From assembly GCA_964640655.1 (NCBI GenBank), contig CAZXFT010000026.1:1-42792 (forward strand): DNA of 42,792 bases, written 5' to 3'. The stretch is from BJGO01 sp964640655 (GTDB lineage: Bacteria > Bacteroidota > Bacteroidia > Chitinophagales > UBA10324). Below are positions 9,667 through 17,895 of this stretch, one piece after another. The position numbers and the translations under genes are program-made. Each line of letters starts with the position of its first letter. Positions within the stretch are counted from its first letter, which is position 1. The notes under the pieces are model-generated. The model ran no database searches. It saw only the letters and a list, made by a program, of their open reading frames with translations, and was not told the DNA's origin.

Positions 9667-11931
9667 ATGGCATACGATATAGAAATGATTAAGAAGGTCT
9701 ACTCCGAATTACCTTCAAAAATTGATGCAGCACGCAAGGCTGCTAACCGTCCTCTTACTTTAGCTGAAAAGATTTTATACTCTCATCTTCACTCCTGTCA
9801 GGCTTCTAATAATTTTAGTCGCGGTAAAGATTATGTGGACTTTGCACCCGACCGCGTAGCCATGCAAGATGCTACAGCACAGATGGCTTTGCTGCAGTTT
9901 ATGCAAGCTGGTCGTCCAAAGGTTGCAGTGCCGTCTACTGTTCATTGCGATCACTTGATTGTAGCTAAAGAAGGCTCATCAACCGATTTGAACAACGCAC
10001 TCAACGACAGCCGCGAAGTATTCGACTTTCTGGCTTCAGTTTCGAATAAGTATGGCATAGGGTTCTGGAAACCCGGCGCAGGAATCATTCACCAGATTGT
10101 TTTGGAGAATTATGCTTTCCCCGGTGGCATGATGATAGGGACCGATTCGCATACAGTTAATGCCGGTGGACTAGGAATGATTGCCATTGGTGTAGGTGGA
10201 GCAGATGCCTGTGATGTAATGGCTGGTTTGCCTTGGGAATTAAAGTGGCCTAAGTTGATTGGTATTAAGCTTACGGGTAAACTTTCGGGCTGGGCTTCGG
10301 CAAAAGACGTAATTAATAAAGTTGCAGGAATACTGACTGTTAAAGGTGGTACAGGTGCTATAGTAGAATATTTTGGCGAAGGAGCTGTTTCATTAAGTTG
10401 TACCGGCAAGGGTACCATATGTAATATGGGTGCAGAGATAGGGGCCACTACATCCACATTTGGCTACGATGAGTCTATGTCGCGCTATTTGAAAGCTACC
10501 GGACGCGCTGATGTTGCTGAAATGGCTGATAAGGTTAAGGCACACTTAACCGGCGATGCTGAAGTTTATGCCAATCCTGAAAAATATTTTGATCAGGTGA
10601 TTGAAATCAACTTATCAGAATTAGAACCTCAAATCAATGGTCCATTTACACCAGATTTAGCTACTCCAATTTCACAAATGAAAGAAGCTGCTGCTAAAAA
10701 CGGTTGGCCTGCAAAGGTGGAAGTTGGTTTAATTGGTTCTTGTACCAATTCATCTTATGAAGATATTTCACGTGCTGTGTCCCTGGCAAAACAGGTTGCT
10801 GAAAAAGGATTGAAAACAAAAGCCGAGTTTACCATAACTCCCGGCTCTGAACAGATTCGTTACACTATTGACCGCGACGGATTCATTAACACTTTTAATC
10901 AAATTGGTGCTAAAGTATTTGCCAATGCCTGCGGACCTTGCATAGGAATGTGGAATCGCATGGGTTCAGATAAAAAAGAAAAGAACACCATCATACATTC
11001 ATTTAACCGCAACTTCCAATCTCGTAATGATGGTAACCCGAATACTTATGCTTTTGTGGCCTCTCCTGAAATTGTAACTGCATTGGCTATAGCCGGTGAT
11101 TTAACTTTTAATCCCTTGACCGATTACTTAACCAACGAAAAAGGTGAAAAAGTGAAACTTGACCCACCAAGCGGTGATGAATTACCCAAAAAGGGGTTTG
11201 CTGTGGAAGATGCCGGTTATCAGGCACCTGCAACCGATGGCAGTCAGGTAAAAGTGGTTGTTGATGCCAATTCCAATCGCCTGCAGTTGTTAGAGCCGTT
11301 CAAAGCATGGGAAGGAACAGACCTGAAAGGATTAAAACTATTAATTAAAGCCAAAGGCAAATGCACCACCGACCACATTTCTATGGCAGGGCCATGGTTG
11401 AAGTTCCGTGGACATTTAGATAACATCTCTAACAATCTGTTAATTGGTGCAACTAACTTCTTTAATGGAAATATCAACTCCGTAAAAAATCAACTGACCG
11501 GGCAATACGACGAAGTGCCCAAGGTGCAGCGTGCCTATAAAGCAGCCGGTATTGGTAGTATTGTAGTGGGTGATGAAAACTACGGCGAAGGTTCAAGCCG
11601 CGAGCACGCAGCTATGGAGCCTCGTCATTTAGGTGTTAGAGCCATATTGGTGAAGTCCTTTGCACGTATCCACGAAACCAATCTAAAAAAGCAAGGTATG
11701 TTGGCACTCACCTTTGCCGATAAAAACGATTACGATAAAATTCAGGAAGATGATACCATTGACATCGTAGGCTTAAACAGTTTTTCACCTAATGGCACAT
11801 TGACTTTAGTGCTGCACCACAGCAATGGTAGCACTGATGAGATTAAGGTTAACCACACATACAATGAGAATCAAATAGAGTGGTTTAAAGCCGGTGCTGC
11901 GTTAAATATTATTCGCAGAGAATTGGCATAA
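9667..11931 (+). CDS. acn: Aconitate hydratase
   Basis: TCA-cycle enzyme that interconverts citrate and isocitrate through a [4Fe-4S] cluster. The 754-residue length and sequence are of the mitochondrial-type aconitase typical of Bacteroidota, shorter than E. coli AcnA or AcnB. Cluster ligands are visible as C359 (IGSCTNSSYED) and C422/C425 (ANACGPCIGMWNR). Substrate-binding motifs include GTDSHT near 158 and, in the C-terminal swivel domain, GEGSSREHAAMEPRHLG. A predicted promoter precedes it and a strong bidirectional terminator follows. Another TCA enzyme, succinate dehydrogenase, is at the right end of the window. Confidence 0.96.
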   Translation: MAYDIEMIKKVYSELPSKIDAARKAANRPLTLAEKILYSHLHSCQASNNFSRGKDYVDFAPDRVAMQDATAQMALLQFMQAGRPKVAVPSTVHCDHLIVAKEGSSTDLNNALNDSREVFDFLASVSNKYGIGFWKPGAGIIHQIVLENYAFPGGMMIGTDSHTVNAGGLGMIAIGVGGADACDVMAGLPWELKWPKLIGIKLTGKLSGWASAKDVINKVAGILTVKGGTGAIVEYFGEGAVSLSCTGKGTICNMGAEIGATTSTFGYDESMSRYLKATGRADVAEMADKVKAHLTGDAEVYANPEKYFDQVIEINLSELEPQINGPFTPDLATPISQMKEAAAKNGWPAKVEVGLIGSCTNSSYEDISRAVSLAKQVAEKGLKTKAEFTITPGSEQIRYTIDRDGFINTFNQIGAKVFANACGPCIGMWNRMGSDKKEKNTIIHSFNRNFQSRNDGNPNTYAFVASPEIVTALAIAGDLTFNPLTDYLTNEKGEKVKLDPPSGDELPKKGFAVEDAGYQAPATDGSQVKVVVDANSNRLQLLEPFKAWEGTDLKGLKLLIKAKGKCTTDHISMAGPWLKFRGHLDNISNNLLIGATNFFNGNINSVKNQLTGQYDEVPKVQRAYKAAGIGSIVVGDENYGEGSSREHAAMEPRHLGVRAILVKSFARIHETNLKKQGMLALTFADKNDYDKIQEDDTIDIVGLNSFSPNGTLTLVLHHSNGSTDEIKVNHTYNENQIEWFKAGAALNIIRRELA

Positions 11932-11952
11932 CTTCAGGTATTTGTGAAAATT

Positions 11953-11987
11953 AAAAAGCCGCAACACGAATGTGTTGCGGCTTTTTT
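11953..11987. terminator. Strong bidirectional intrinsic terminator
   Basis: Perfect 15-bp arms (11953-11967 and 11972-11986) around a 4-base loop, with an A-run on one side and a T-run on the other. It can end aconitase transcripts from the left and Hc1 transcripts from the right. Confidence 0.85.
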
Positions 11988-12006
11988 TAATGGCTCAGTA
12001 AACGCT

Positions 12007-12183
12007 TTAGTCGGCATTCTTTTTATTCTGCACCTCTGATCTAATCTCCTGAGCTAACTTTTTCAGATCCTGCATGCTTTTACGAATGCGGGTTCCGGCG
12101 GCATTGTTGCCCTTCTCGTAAAACTTCTGGAAATCGTGTTCCATTTCGTTTACAAGGTCCTTGAGTTTGGTGTAGAGTTCCAT
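12007..12183 (-). CDS. Histone H1-like protein, Hc1 family (58 residues)
   Basis: A short gene found by reading the gap between aconitase and valS on the minus strand: ATG at 12181-12183, TAA at 12007-12009. The product starts MELYTKLKDLVNEMEHDF and contains FYEKGNNAAGTRIRKSMQDL followed by a lysine-rich tail. This is the pattern of the small histone-H1-like (Hc1) proteins found across Bacteroidota, with KGN-AAGTR-RK-MQDLK as its core. Such proteins are thought to bind DNA; the role in these bacteria is not well known. It ends against a strong terminator. valS ends 48 bases downstream... upstream on the same strand, so a separate promoter must lie in that short gap or it is co-transcribed after valS (valS is read first on the minus strand). 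Confidence 0.88.
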   Translation of the reverse strand: MELYTKLKDLVNEMEHDFQKFYEKGNNAAGTRIRKSMQDLKKLAQEIRSEVQNKKNAD

Positions 12184-12231
12184 AGGCGTTTTTTTAGTTA
12201 TGGGAAAATAACGATTTTTCTATTTAAACAA

Positions 12232-14847
12232 CTAATTATTTATACCCAACCGCTCTAACTCCTCCTTTAATGCAGATATTTTCTTCTCGGCATCAGCAGC
12301 TTTTAGTTTTTCTTTAATTACCACATCTCCTTTTGCGTTAGCTACAAAACGCTCATTGGATAGTTTTTTCAATACGCTTTCTAAAAATCCTTGAGTGTAA
12401 GTCAACTCTTCCTGCAGTCTTTTTGCCTCAGCTGCTGCATCAATTTCTCTCTTAAGTTCAACATAATAAGTATCCCCTTTTATTGAAATTGGGATTGTAT
12501 TTTCGGGCTTTTCCTCAAACTGTAAGTTACTCAAATAATTCAAACGTGTTAATGTTTGTTGAACAGCCTCCAGGTTTTTATTCTCTTTTCTGTTAAAGAA
12601 GAGTTTGATTACATCCTTTGGCTTGATTTGATTTTTAGCCCGTACCTCGCGAATGGCTGTTGTCAGTTCTATCAATAATTCTCCTTGGGCTAACACATCG
12701 CTATTGATGTTTGCTTTGCTGTTCAGTTGAACATTACATATCGATTCGAAAGCTTCTTTTTCATTTTTCGACTCCTGATACAACTCTTCGGTAATAAAAG
12801 GCATGAAAGGATGCAGTGTAATCATCAACTCACGGAAGTATTCAATAGAAGCCTTGTAAGTGTTGGTGCCAATAGGCTGTTCATAATCCGGTTTTATCAT
12901 CTCCAGATACCACGAACAGAAGTCGTCCCAGATTAATTTGTAAACATTCTTTAAAGCTTCTGAAATGTTGTACTGATTCATTAACTCATCAATATTGCGA
13001 CGCTGTTCCGCAAGTTTTGATGCAAACCAATTCACTGCAAATTCATTTTCGTAAGCACCGTCTTCAACCTTAAATCCTTTTAGTAATCGTAGTGCGTTCC
13101 AAATTTTGTTGGTGAAATTTCTACCCTGATCGCATAATTTATCATCATAAAGCAAATCGTTTCCTGCAGGTGAAGTAATCAATATGCCAAAGCGTACTGC
13201 GTCTGCTCCATACTTATCAATCAGTTCGAGCAGATCGGGAGAGTTACCCAAAGACTTTGACATTTTACGTCCCTGTTTGTCACGTACTATACCAGTGAAG
13301 TAAACCGCATCAAATGGTTTTTGCCCTTTGTATTCGTAACCGGCCATAATCATACGAGCCACCCAAAAGAAAATAATTTCAGGAGCGGTCACCAACGTTG
13401 ATGTTGGATAATAATAATTGATGTCTTCGTTGCCAGGGTTTGTGAATCCCTTGAACACTTCAATGGGCCATAGCCATGAACTAAACCATGTGTCGAGCAC
13501 ATCTTCATCCTGTTTTAATGTGAAGTTTTTGTTCGGATATTTTTCATCGAATATTTTCTTCGCTTCCGCTTCAGACCTTGCTATCACCATTTCACCATTC
13601 TCATTATACCAGGCCGGAATACGATGTCCCCACCACAACTGGCGACTAATGCACCAGTCTTTGATATTTTCCATCCAGTGGCGATAGGTGTTTTTGAACT
13701 TACCCGGATAGAATCGCACTTCATCATTCATAACAGAATCGAGAGCAGGCTTTGCCAGGGAAGGCATCTTGCACCACCACTGCATGCTGAGGCGTGGCTC
13801 TATAACTACGTCGGTACGCTCACTAAAACCGTTGCTGTTGGTGAGTTCTTCTGTTTTTACTAAAAATCCTTCAGCATCCAGTTGCTTCACAATTTTTTTT
13901 CTAACGATAAAACGGTCTTCACCAACATACAACTGCGCTGCATTGCTCATAGTACCATCGTCGTTAAGCACATCTATGACAGGCAACTTATGTTTTATAC
14001 CCAGATTGTAATCGTTGATGTCGTGAGCAGGTGTAACCTTTAAAGCACCTGTACCAAATGTGATATCTATATAATCATCGAATATGATAGGTATGCGCCT
14101 GTTTATGAGAGGTATATAGGCAAACGCTCCTGCAAGATGCTTATATCTTTCATCCTCAGGGTGAACACATATGGCAGTATCGCCAAGAATGGTTTCCGGT
14201 CTTGTAGTAGCTATGGTGATATACTCATCCCCTGCTGTATCTAATTTATACCGAACATAATACAGGTTCGATTTCACTTCTTTATAAATAACCTCCTCAT
14301 CGCTCAATGCAGTCTGGGCTTTTGGATCCCAATTAATCATTTTCACACCGCGATAGATATGGCCTTTGTTGTATAGGTCAATAAACACATCAATTACTGC
14401 ACGGTAATAATCTGTGTCCATGGTAAAATCGGTTCGTGCCCAGTCCAATGCACAGCCCAGTTTTTTCAATTGCTGTAAAATAATTCCGCCATATTTTTCT
14501 TTCCACTCCCAGGCGTACTTTAAAAATTCGTCGCGACTGATTGTGTTCTTATCAATACCTCTTTCACGCAGCATGGCCACAACTTTAGCTTCTGTTGCTA
14601 TTGATGCATGGTCGGTACCCGGCACCCAACATGCATTAAAACCTTTCTGACGTGCTCTGCGAATAAGTATATCCTGTATCGTATTATTAAGGCAATGCCC
14701 CATATGCAACACACCGGTAACATTAGGGGGTGGAATGACTATAGTATAAGATGGCCTGTTATCGGGTTTTGACTCAAAATATTTATGTTCTGTCCAATGG
14801 CTGTACCACTTATGCTCTATGCCAGCCGGGTTATAGTTTTTTTCCAT
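12232..14847 (-). CDS. valS: Valyl-tRNA synthetase
   Basis: Class I aminoacyl-tRNA synthetase that charges tRNA-Val and edits misactivated threonine. The 871 residues fit the family. HMGH is at 48-51 (within PPPNVTGVLHMGH), KMSKS at 528-532, and the editing-domain motif TTRPETILGDTA near 214-225. The C-terminal ~65 residues (ELKREIDAAAEAKRLQEEL...) form the coiled-coil tRNA-binding arm typical of ValS. A promoter-like TATTTTTG lies 32 bases before the start. The next gene on the same strand is the Hc1 gene, 48 bases further on. Confidence 0.97.
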   Translation of the reverse strand: MEKNYNPAGIEHKWYSHWTEHKYFESKPDNRPSYTIVIPPPNVTGVLHMGHCLNNTIQDILIRRARQKGFNACWVPGTDHASIATEAKVVAMLRERGIDKNTISRDEFLKYAWEWKEKYGGIILQQLKKLGCALDWARTDFTMDTDYYRAVIDVFIDLYNKGHIYRGVKMINWDPKAQTALSDEEVIYKEVKSNLYYVRYKLDTAGDEYITIATTRPETILGDTAICVHPEDERYKHLAGAFAYIPLINRRIPIIFDDYIDITFGTGALKVTPAHDINDYNLGIKHKLPVIDVLNDDGTMSNAAQLYVGEDRFIVRKKIVKQLDAEGFLVKTEELTNSNGFSERTDVVIEPRLSMQWWCKMPSLAKPALDSVMNDEVRFYPGKFKNTYRHWMENIKDWCISRQLWWGHRIPAWYNENGEMVIARSEAEAKKIFDEKYPNKNFTLKQDEDVLDTWFSSWLWPIEVFKGFTNPGNEDINYYYPTSTLVTAPEIIFFWVARMIMAGYEYKGQKPFDAVYFTGIVRDKQGRKMSKSLGNSPDLLELIDKYGADAVRFGILITSPAGNDLLYDDKLCDQGRNFTNKIWNALRLLKGFKVEDGAYENEFAVNWFASKLAEQRRNIDELMNQYNISEALKNVYKLIWDDFCSWYLEMIKPDYEQPIGTNTYKASIEYFRELMITLHPFMPFITEELYQESKNEKEAFESICNVQLNSKANINSDVLAQGELLIELTTAIREVRAKNQIKPKDVIKLFFNRKENKNLEAVQQTLTRLNYLSNLQFEEKPENTIPISIKGDTYYVELKREIDAAAEAKRLQEELTYTQGFLESVLKKLSNERFVANAKGDVVIKEKLKAADAEKKISALKEELERLGINN

Positions 14848-14878
14848 TCGGGTGTAAATAAATTCTGATGTAAAGCGG

Positions 14879-14886
14879 CAAAAATA
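14879..14886 (-). promoter_or_regulatory. Predicted -7 box of valS
   Basis: On the minus strand this reads TATTTTTG (consensus TAnnTTTG) followed directly by CCGCTTT, 31 bases before the valS ATG. No convincing -33 TTG is visible. The downstream CCGCT is shared with the metK and queA promoters. Confidence 0.5.
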
Positions 14887-15010
14887 GACTAATTGATAGG
14901 TTTAGATAAGTTGTGGATAAAAGGTGCAAAATTTCAGCTTCAATAATGACAATGGTCGTTCTTTTTTCAAGTTACTTTTCACTACATTTAAACAACAAAA
15001 TCCAAAAGTC

Positions 15011-15379
15011 ATGGAACTACAAACATCACCACAGCAAACCCTGAAGAGTAAACAGCAGATAAATAAGTTGAAATTTTATCAGGACGAAATTTTCATCATG
15101 CGCAAGCGTTTATCAGAAGCCGTGATGCGTAATAATACCCACGAGGTATTGGTTATGGTTGATCATTTCGATAATCAATTTGACATACAGGAGAAAGTAA
15201 TCTCCGATTTAAAACACAAATTAAAAGCACTGCAACATCAAAATATTTATCAGAACCATATACAGAATTCTCCATTGCTTGATGAGGATATAGACGGCAG
15301 CGAGGACATGGAATCGTTTGAAAAATATTTTAACAATCTGCGAACAGAATACATAGACTTCTTAACGAAGTGGATGTAA
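15011..15379 (+). CDS. Unknown small acidic, coiled-coil-like protein
   Basis: 122 residues if the ATG at 15011 is used (MELQTSPQQTLKSKQQ). A longer GTG frame from 14924 exists, but a promoter-like TACTTTTC at 14973-14980 lies inside it, so I prefer the shorter start. The sequence is highly charged, with a helical pattern over residues about 15-80 (KLKFYQDEIFIMRKRL, VMVDHFDNQFDIQEKVISDL) and an acidic C-terminal part (DEDIDGSEDMESFEKYF). There is no signal peptide, membrane segment or known motif. It looks like a small cytoplasmic helical protein of unknown role. A clean intrinsic terminator follows. Confidence 0.75.
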   Translation: MELQTSPQQTLKSKQQINKLKFYQDEIFIMRKRLSEAVMRNNTHEVLVMVDHFDNQFDIQEKVISDLKHKLKALQHQNIYQNHIQNSPLLDEDIDGSEDMESFEKYFNNLRTEYIDFLTKWM

Positions 15380-15402
15380 TCAAACACCAAGATTTACTTT
15401 AT

Positions 15403-15430
15403 AAGCCTCTGAGAAATCAGAGGCTTTTTT
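15403..15430. terminator. Intrinsic terminator with GAAA tetraloop
   Basis: 10-bp arms (15403-15412 and 15417-15426) closed by a GAAA loop, then a T-tract. It lies between two converging genes (stops at 15379 on plus and 15433 on minus) and, with A's on the left arm, may act in both directions. Confidence 0.85.
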
Positions 15431-15432
15431 AT

Positions 15433-15924
15433 TTATCGATAGATGATATAGTCTGTATGAACGGAAGAAAAATAATTTTCAAACGAGGAAAAGTCCAACG
15501 ACCCTAAAAAAGGATCTATATAATAAACCAGTGTATCGGACTCACTACCTCTGTTTCTGATATTAATACCATTTATTACCATGGCATGATTCAAAGATTG
15601 AGCACCGGCAAAATCCATCAAACCAAATACACCGCATGCCGAGTTTCTTAAATATTGTTCTAACAAAGGGACTGTTAAATCTCTCTCTAAACCAAAACTC
15701 TGGGTACGAAAACCAAAAATTGATGCAACCTGTCTGACACTCGAAGGGTTTAATGTTCCATTAGCTTGTATATAACTTCCAGCCCTGCTACGCACAACAC
15801 TTTTCACATGTTCCGTTCCGGCGGCTGAATGACGACCTATCAACATAGCAATAACCGCAGCCCAACAATCATTCGATCCTTGAGGTTGTGTTATTTGCGC
15901 CACATGGTGTTTTATTAATGTCAT
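15433..15924 (-). CDS. Papain-like cysteine peptidase (C39/C70-like fold), standalone
   Basis: A 163-residue protein with a papain-type catalytic arrangement: Q15 and C20 in QGSNDCWAAVIAML, a histidine near H113 in NHAMVINGI, and an aspartate near D137 in YYIDPF. This order and spacing resemble the AvrRpt2/C70-like papain-fold proteases and the C39-like group. No signal peptide and no attached transporter or toxin domain is seen, so the protein would be cytoplasmic or exported by an unrecognised route. The substrate is unknown. The C70/C39 assignment is from motif layout only. It is divergent from the esterase gene, with 38 bases between the chosen starts. Confidence 0.75.
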   Translation of the reverse strand: MTLIKHHVAQITQPQGSNDCWAAVIAMLIGRHSAAGTEHVKSVVRSRAGSYIQANGTLNPSSVRQVASIFGFRTQSFGLERDLTVPLLEQYLRNSACGVFGLMDFAGAQSLNHAMVINGINIRNRGSESDTLVYYIDPFLGSLDFSSFENYFSSVHTDYIIYR

Positions 15925-15962
15925 CAGAATACCCTGTTAATTTAGCCTATGAAATTAATCAA

Positions 15963-16874
15963 ATGAAAATCAAATTTTTCTTGCTGCTTTTTATCAGTCT
16001 TTGCTTACTTCATTCTTTTATTTCAACGGCTCAAAAGAAACACATTATCAATACAGAAGTATTTATTTCAAAAAATGTATCACATCGCAACATTTCCATC
16101 TACACCCCACCCGGCTACGACTACAATAAGAAGCAATCCTATGATGTGTTGTATATGCAGGATGGGCAGAATCTGTTCGACGGCAATACAGCATTCGGTG
16201 GTGTGGAGTGGCGTGTGGATGAGGTGATGGATTCCCTCATCAAACAAAAAAAAATAAAACCCTGCATCATAGTTGGTATCTGGAATTCTGATCATCGTTT
16301 TGAAGAATATCTTCCTTACAAACCACTAAGCTATGGGGGAGATACTCTTATGAAATTAGTGGAAAAAAGAAAGCCTGATTATGAACCTTTAAGCGATGCA
16401 TATTTAAAATTTATTGTGACAGAGTTAAAGCCCTATATTGATAAAAAGTATAGAACAAATCCTTTACGTACGCATACTCAGATTGCAGGTTCAAGTATGG
16501 GAGGCTTGATTTCGTTATATGCTGTAATGGAATACCCCGAAGTTTTTGGAAGTGCGGCATGTATATCTACTCACTGGCCTGTTGTTTTTAATGAATATAA
16601 TAACACCTTTACTCAAGCCATGATGAATTATATACGTAGTCGGTTTCAGGAAACCTCACTCAGACCAATACTGTACTTTGACTACGGCACCGAAACATTA
16701 GACCATTATTATGAACCTTGTCAAAGGTTGATGGATAAGTTTCTATTGGAAAATCAATTCGACTTTACTAATTGGATAACTCGAAGATTTCCCGGTGCAG
16801 CACACAACGAAGCGTCGTGGAGTCGGCGCATGAATATTGTTTTGGGATATGTTTTGAAAAAACGAAAAGATTAA
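15963..16874 (+). CDS. Secreted alpha/beta-hydrolase, esterase D / enterochelin-esterase-like
   Basis: 303 residues with an N-terminal signal peptide (MKIKFFLLLFISLCLLHSF..., cut likely after STA). It belongs to the putative esterase family (PF00756 type): IYTPPGYDYNKKQSYDVLY near the N-terminus, the nucleophile elbow GSSMG with S178, and a late GAAHNEASW carrying the catalytic histidine. The upstream frame is open to 15888, but the ATG at 15963 gives the signal peptide and does not overlap the neighbouring gene, so I chose it. It is probably periplasmic or extracellular; the ester substrate cannot be deduced. It converges with the DUF6089 gene, with 3 bases between stops. Confidence 0.87.
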   Translation: MKIKFFLLLFISLCLLHSFISTAQKKHIINTEVFISKNVSHRNISIYTPPGYDYNKKQSYDVLYMQDGQNLFDGNTAFGGVEWRVDEVMDSLIKQKKIKPCIIVGIWNSDHRFEEYLPYKPLSYGGDTLMKLVEKRKPDYEPLSDAYLKFIVTELKPYIDKKYRTNPLRTHTQIAGSSMGGLISLYAVMEYPEVFGSAACISTHWPVVFNEYNNTFTQAMMNYIRSRFQETSLRPILYFDYGTETLDHYYEPCQRLMDKFLLENQFDFTNWITRRFPGAAHNEASWSRRMNIVLGYVLKKRKD

Positions 16875-16877
16875 ACA

Positions 16878-17702
16878 CTAATCGGCATAGGGGCATTTAT
16901 AAGTGTTGATGGTAAAAGATAATCCAATCAACATCATCAGATAATCGTCGCGCTTCTTGGCATCTCCGCGCATCTTGTTGCTCCCACCAACCGGCACATC
17001 ACTGACTTCGAGAGAACGATCACTCAATAAAACTTTTAATGGTCCTCCTTCGGCAAACATTATTTGTCGGTCTGCATAAGTGCTGCTTACATCGTCAAGA
17101 TAATCTGTATTGGTTTTTCGGTTGGCTATTTCTATAAAGGTGCTGAAGTTTCTGTTAATCCTGAATTTGAATCCACCTCCAATAATCCATGTACGCGACA
17201 CCAATTTGTATGGTTCGCGGTCGGGATATTGTGGTAATCCCTGGCCTTCTGTGCCAATGGGTTGTAAACGGTACTCTTCTCCCTGATACTCAGTGCGCGG
17301 ATCGAAGTTAAACATACTGATACCTATGCAGAGATAAGGCGTGAAAAAGTTTTTAGGATTTTTTGAATCAAAGTCCATAAAGTTGAATTCGCCTGTGGCA
17401 GCAACTTCAAAAATGTCGCTATAAAAACTCAGGTTGCGCTGACGTTGAAAATAGTTATTAGAGATCGCATCAGTACCTTCTACTTTACCATAACCAACCT
17501 GAAGTTTCGCGCACAGGCGGCCATCGTAATTGTAACGATAATAAATACCCGCAGATGGTTTCATCAAGCTTAAGTTAGTATTGGTATTTAGGTCCCCAAA
17601 ATAATTGCTAAAACCTCCTAAAATGCCAAACTCATTTTGCTGAGCTAAACATATTTTGATGTTCAACATTAGAATAATGATATAAAAAGCGGCTTTTTTC
17701 AA
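16878..17702 (-). CDS. DUF6089 / PorG-like outer-membrane beta-barrel protein
   Basis: 274 residues with a signal peptide (MKKAAFYIIILMLNIKICLAQ) followed by alternating aromatic/glycine strands (GILGGFSNYFGDLNTN, AGIYYRYNYDGRLCAK, TWIIGGGFKFRIN) that look like an outer-membrane beta-barrel. The FGDLN motif and order of strands match the DUF6089 family, which includes PorG of the type IX secretion system; close paralogues exist in most Bacteroidota and not all serve secretion. No other por/gld gene is nearby, so the T9SS link is inference. A predicted promoter lies 94 bases before the start. Confidence 0.78.
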   Translation of the reverse strand: MKKAAFYIIILMLNIKICLAQQNEFGILGGFSNYFGDLNTNTNLSLMKPSAGIYYRYNYDGRLCAKLQVGYGKVEGTDAISNNYFQRQRNLSFYSDIFEVAATGEFNFMDFDSKNPKNFFTPYLCIGISMFNFDPRTEYQGEEYRLQPIGTEGQGLPQYPDREPYKLVSRTWIIGGGFKFRINRNFSTFIEIANRKTNTDYLDDVSSTYADRQIMFAEGGPLKVLLSDRSLEVSDVPVGGSNKMRGDAKKRDDYLMMLIGLSFTINTYKCPYAD

Positions 17703-17795
17703 GATTTTTGATTCAATAGCTCTATAACGCTTTTAACGCTAAAAAGATGCAGATGCCTAACGTATGCAGGTGCAATTCATTGCATAAAAGCGGCG

Positions 17796-17803
17796 CAAAA
17801 ATA
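17796..17803 (-). promoter_or_regulatory. Predicted -7 box of the DUF6089 gene
   Basis: Minus-strand TATTTTTG followed by CGCCGC. It is 94 bases before the DUF6089 ATG, farther than the other boxes in the window, and has no clear -33 TTG. Confidence 0.4.
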
Positions 17804-17841
17804 TCTTTTGAATTGAGTTGTTCACTTACTGATGTATCAAC

Positions 17842-17871
17842 TTGTCAGTTATGTTTATTCGGTTACTTTTG
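17842..17871 (+). promoter_or_regulatory. Promoter of metK
   Basis: TTG at 17842-17844, a 19-base spacer and TACTTTTG at 17864-17871, an exact match to the Bacteroidota -33/-7 consensus, followed by CCGCTCT. It ends 24 bases before the metK ATG. No SAM riboswitch fold is apparent between them. Confidence 0.65.
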
Positions 17872-17895
17872 CCGCTCTAAAAAAACACTTTTTAA

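Noticed and set aside
14924..15010. Longer GTG-started form of the small coiled-coil gene
   Set aside because: A promoter-like box lies inside the extension and the ATG at 15011 gives a sensible protein.
15888..15962. 25-residue N-terminal extension of the esterase
   Set aside because: It would overlap the divergent peptidase gene and bury the signal peptide; the ATG at 15963 fits better.
17703..17895. SAM riboswitch before metK
   Set aside because: The predicted promoter ends only 24 bases before the ATG, leaving no room for such a structure in the leader.
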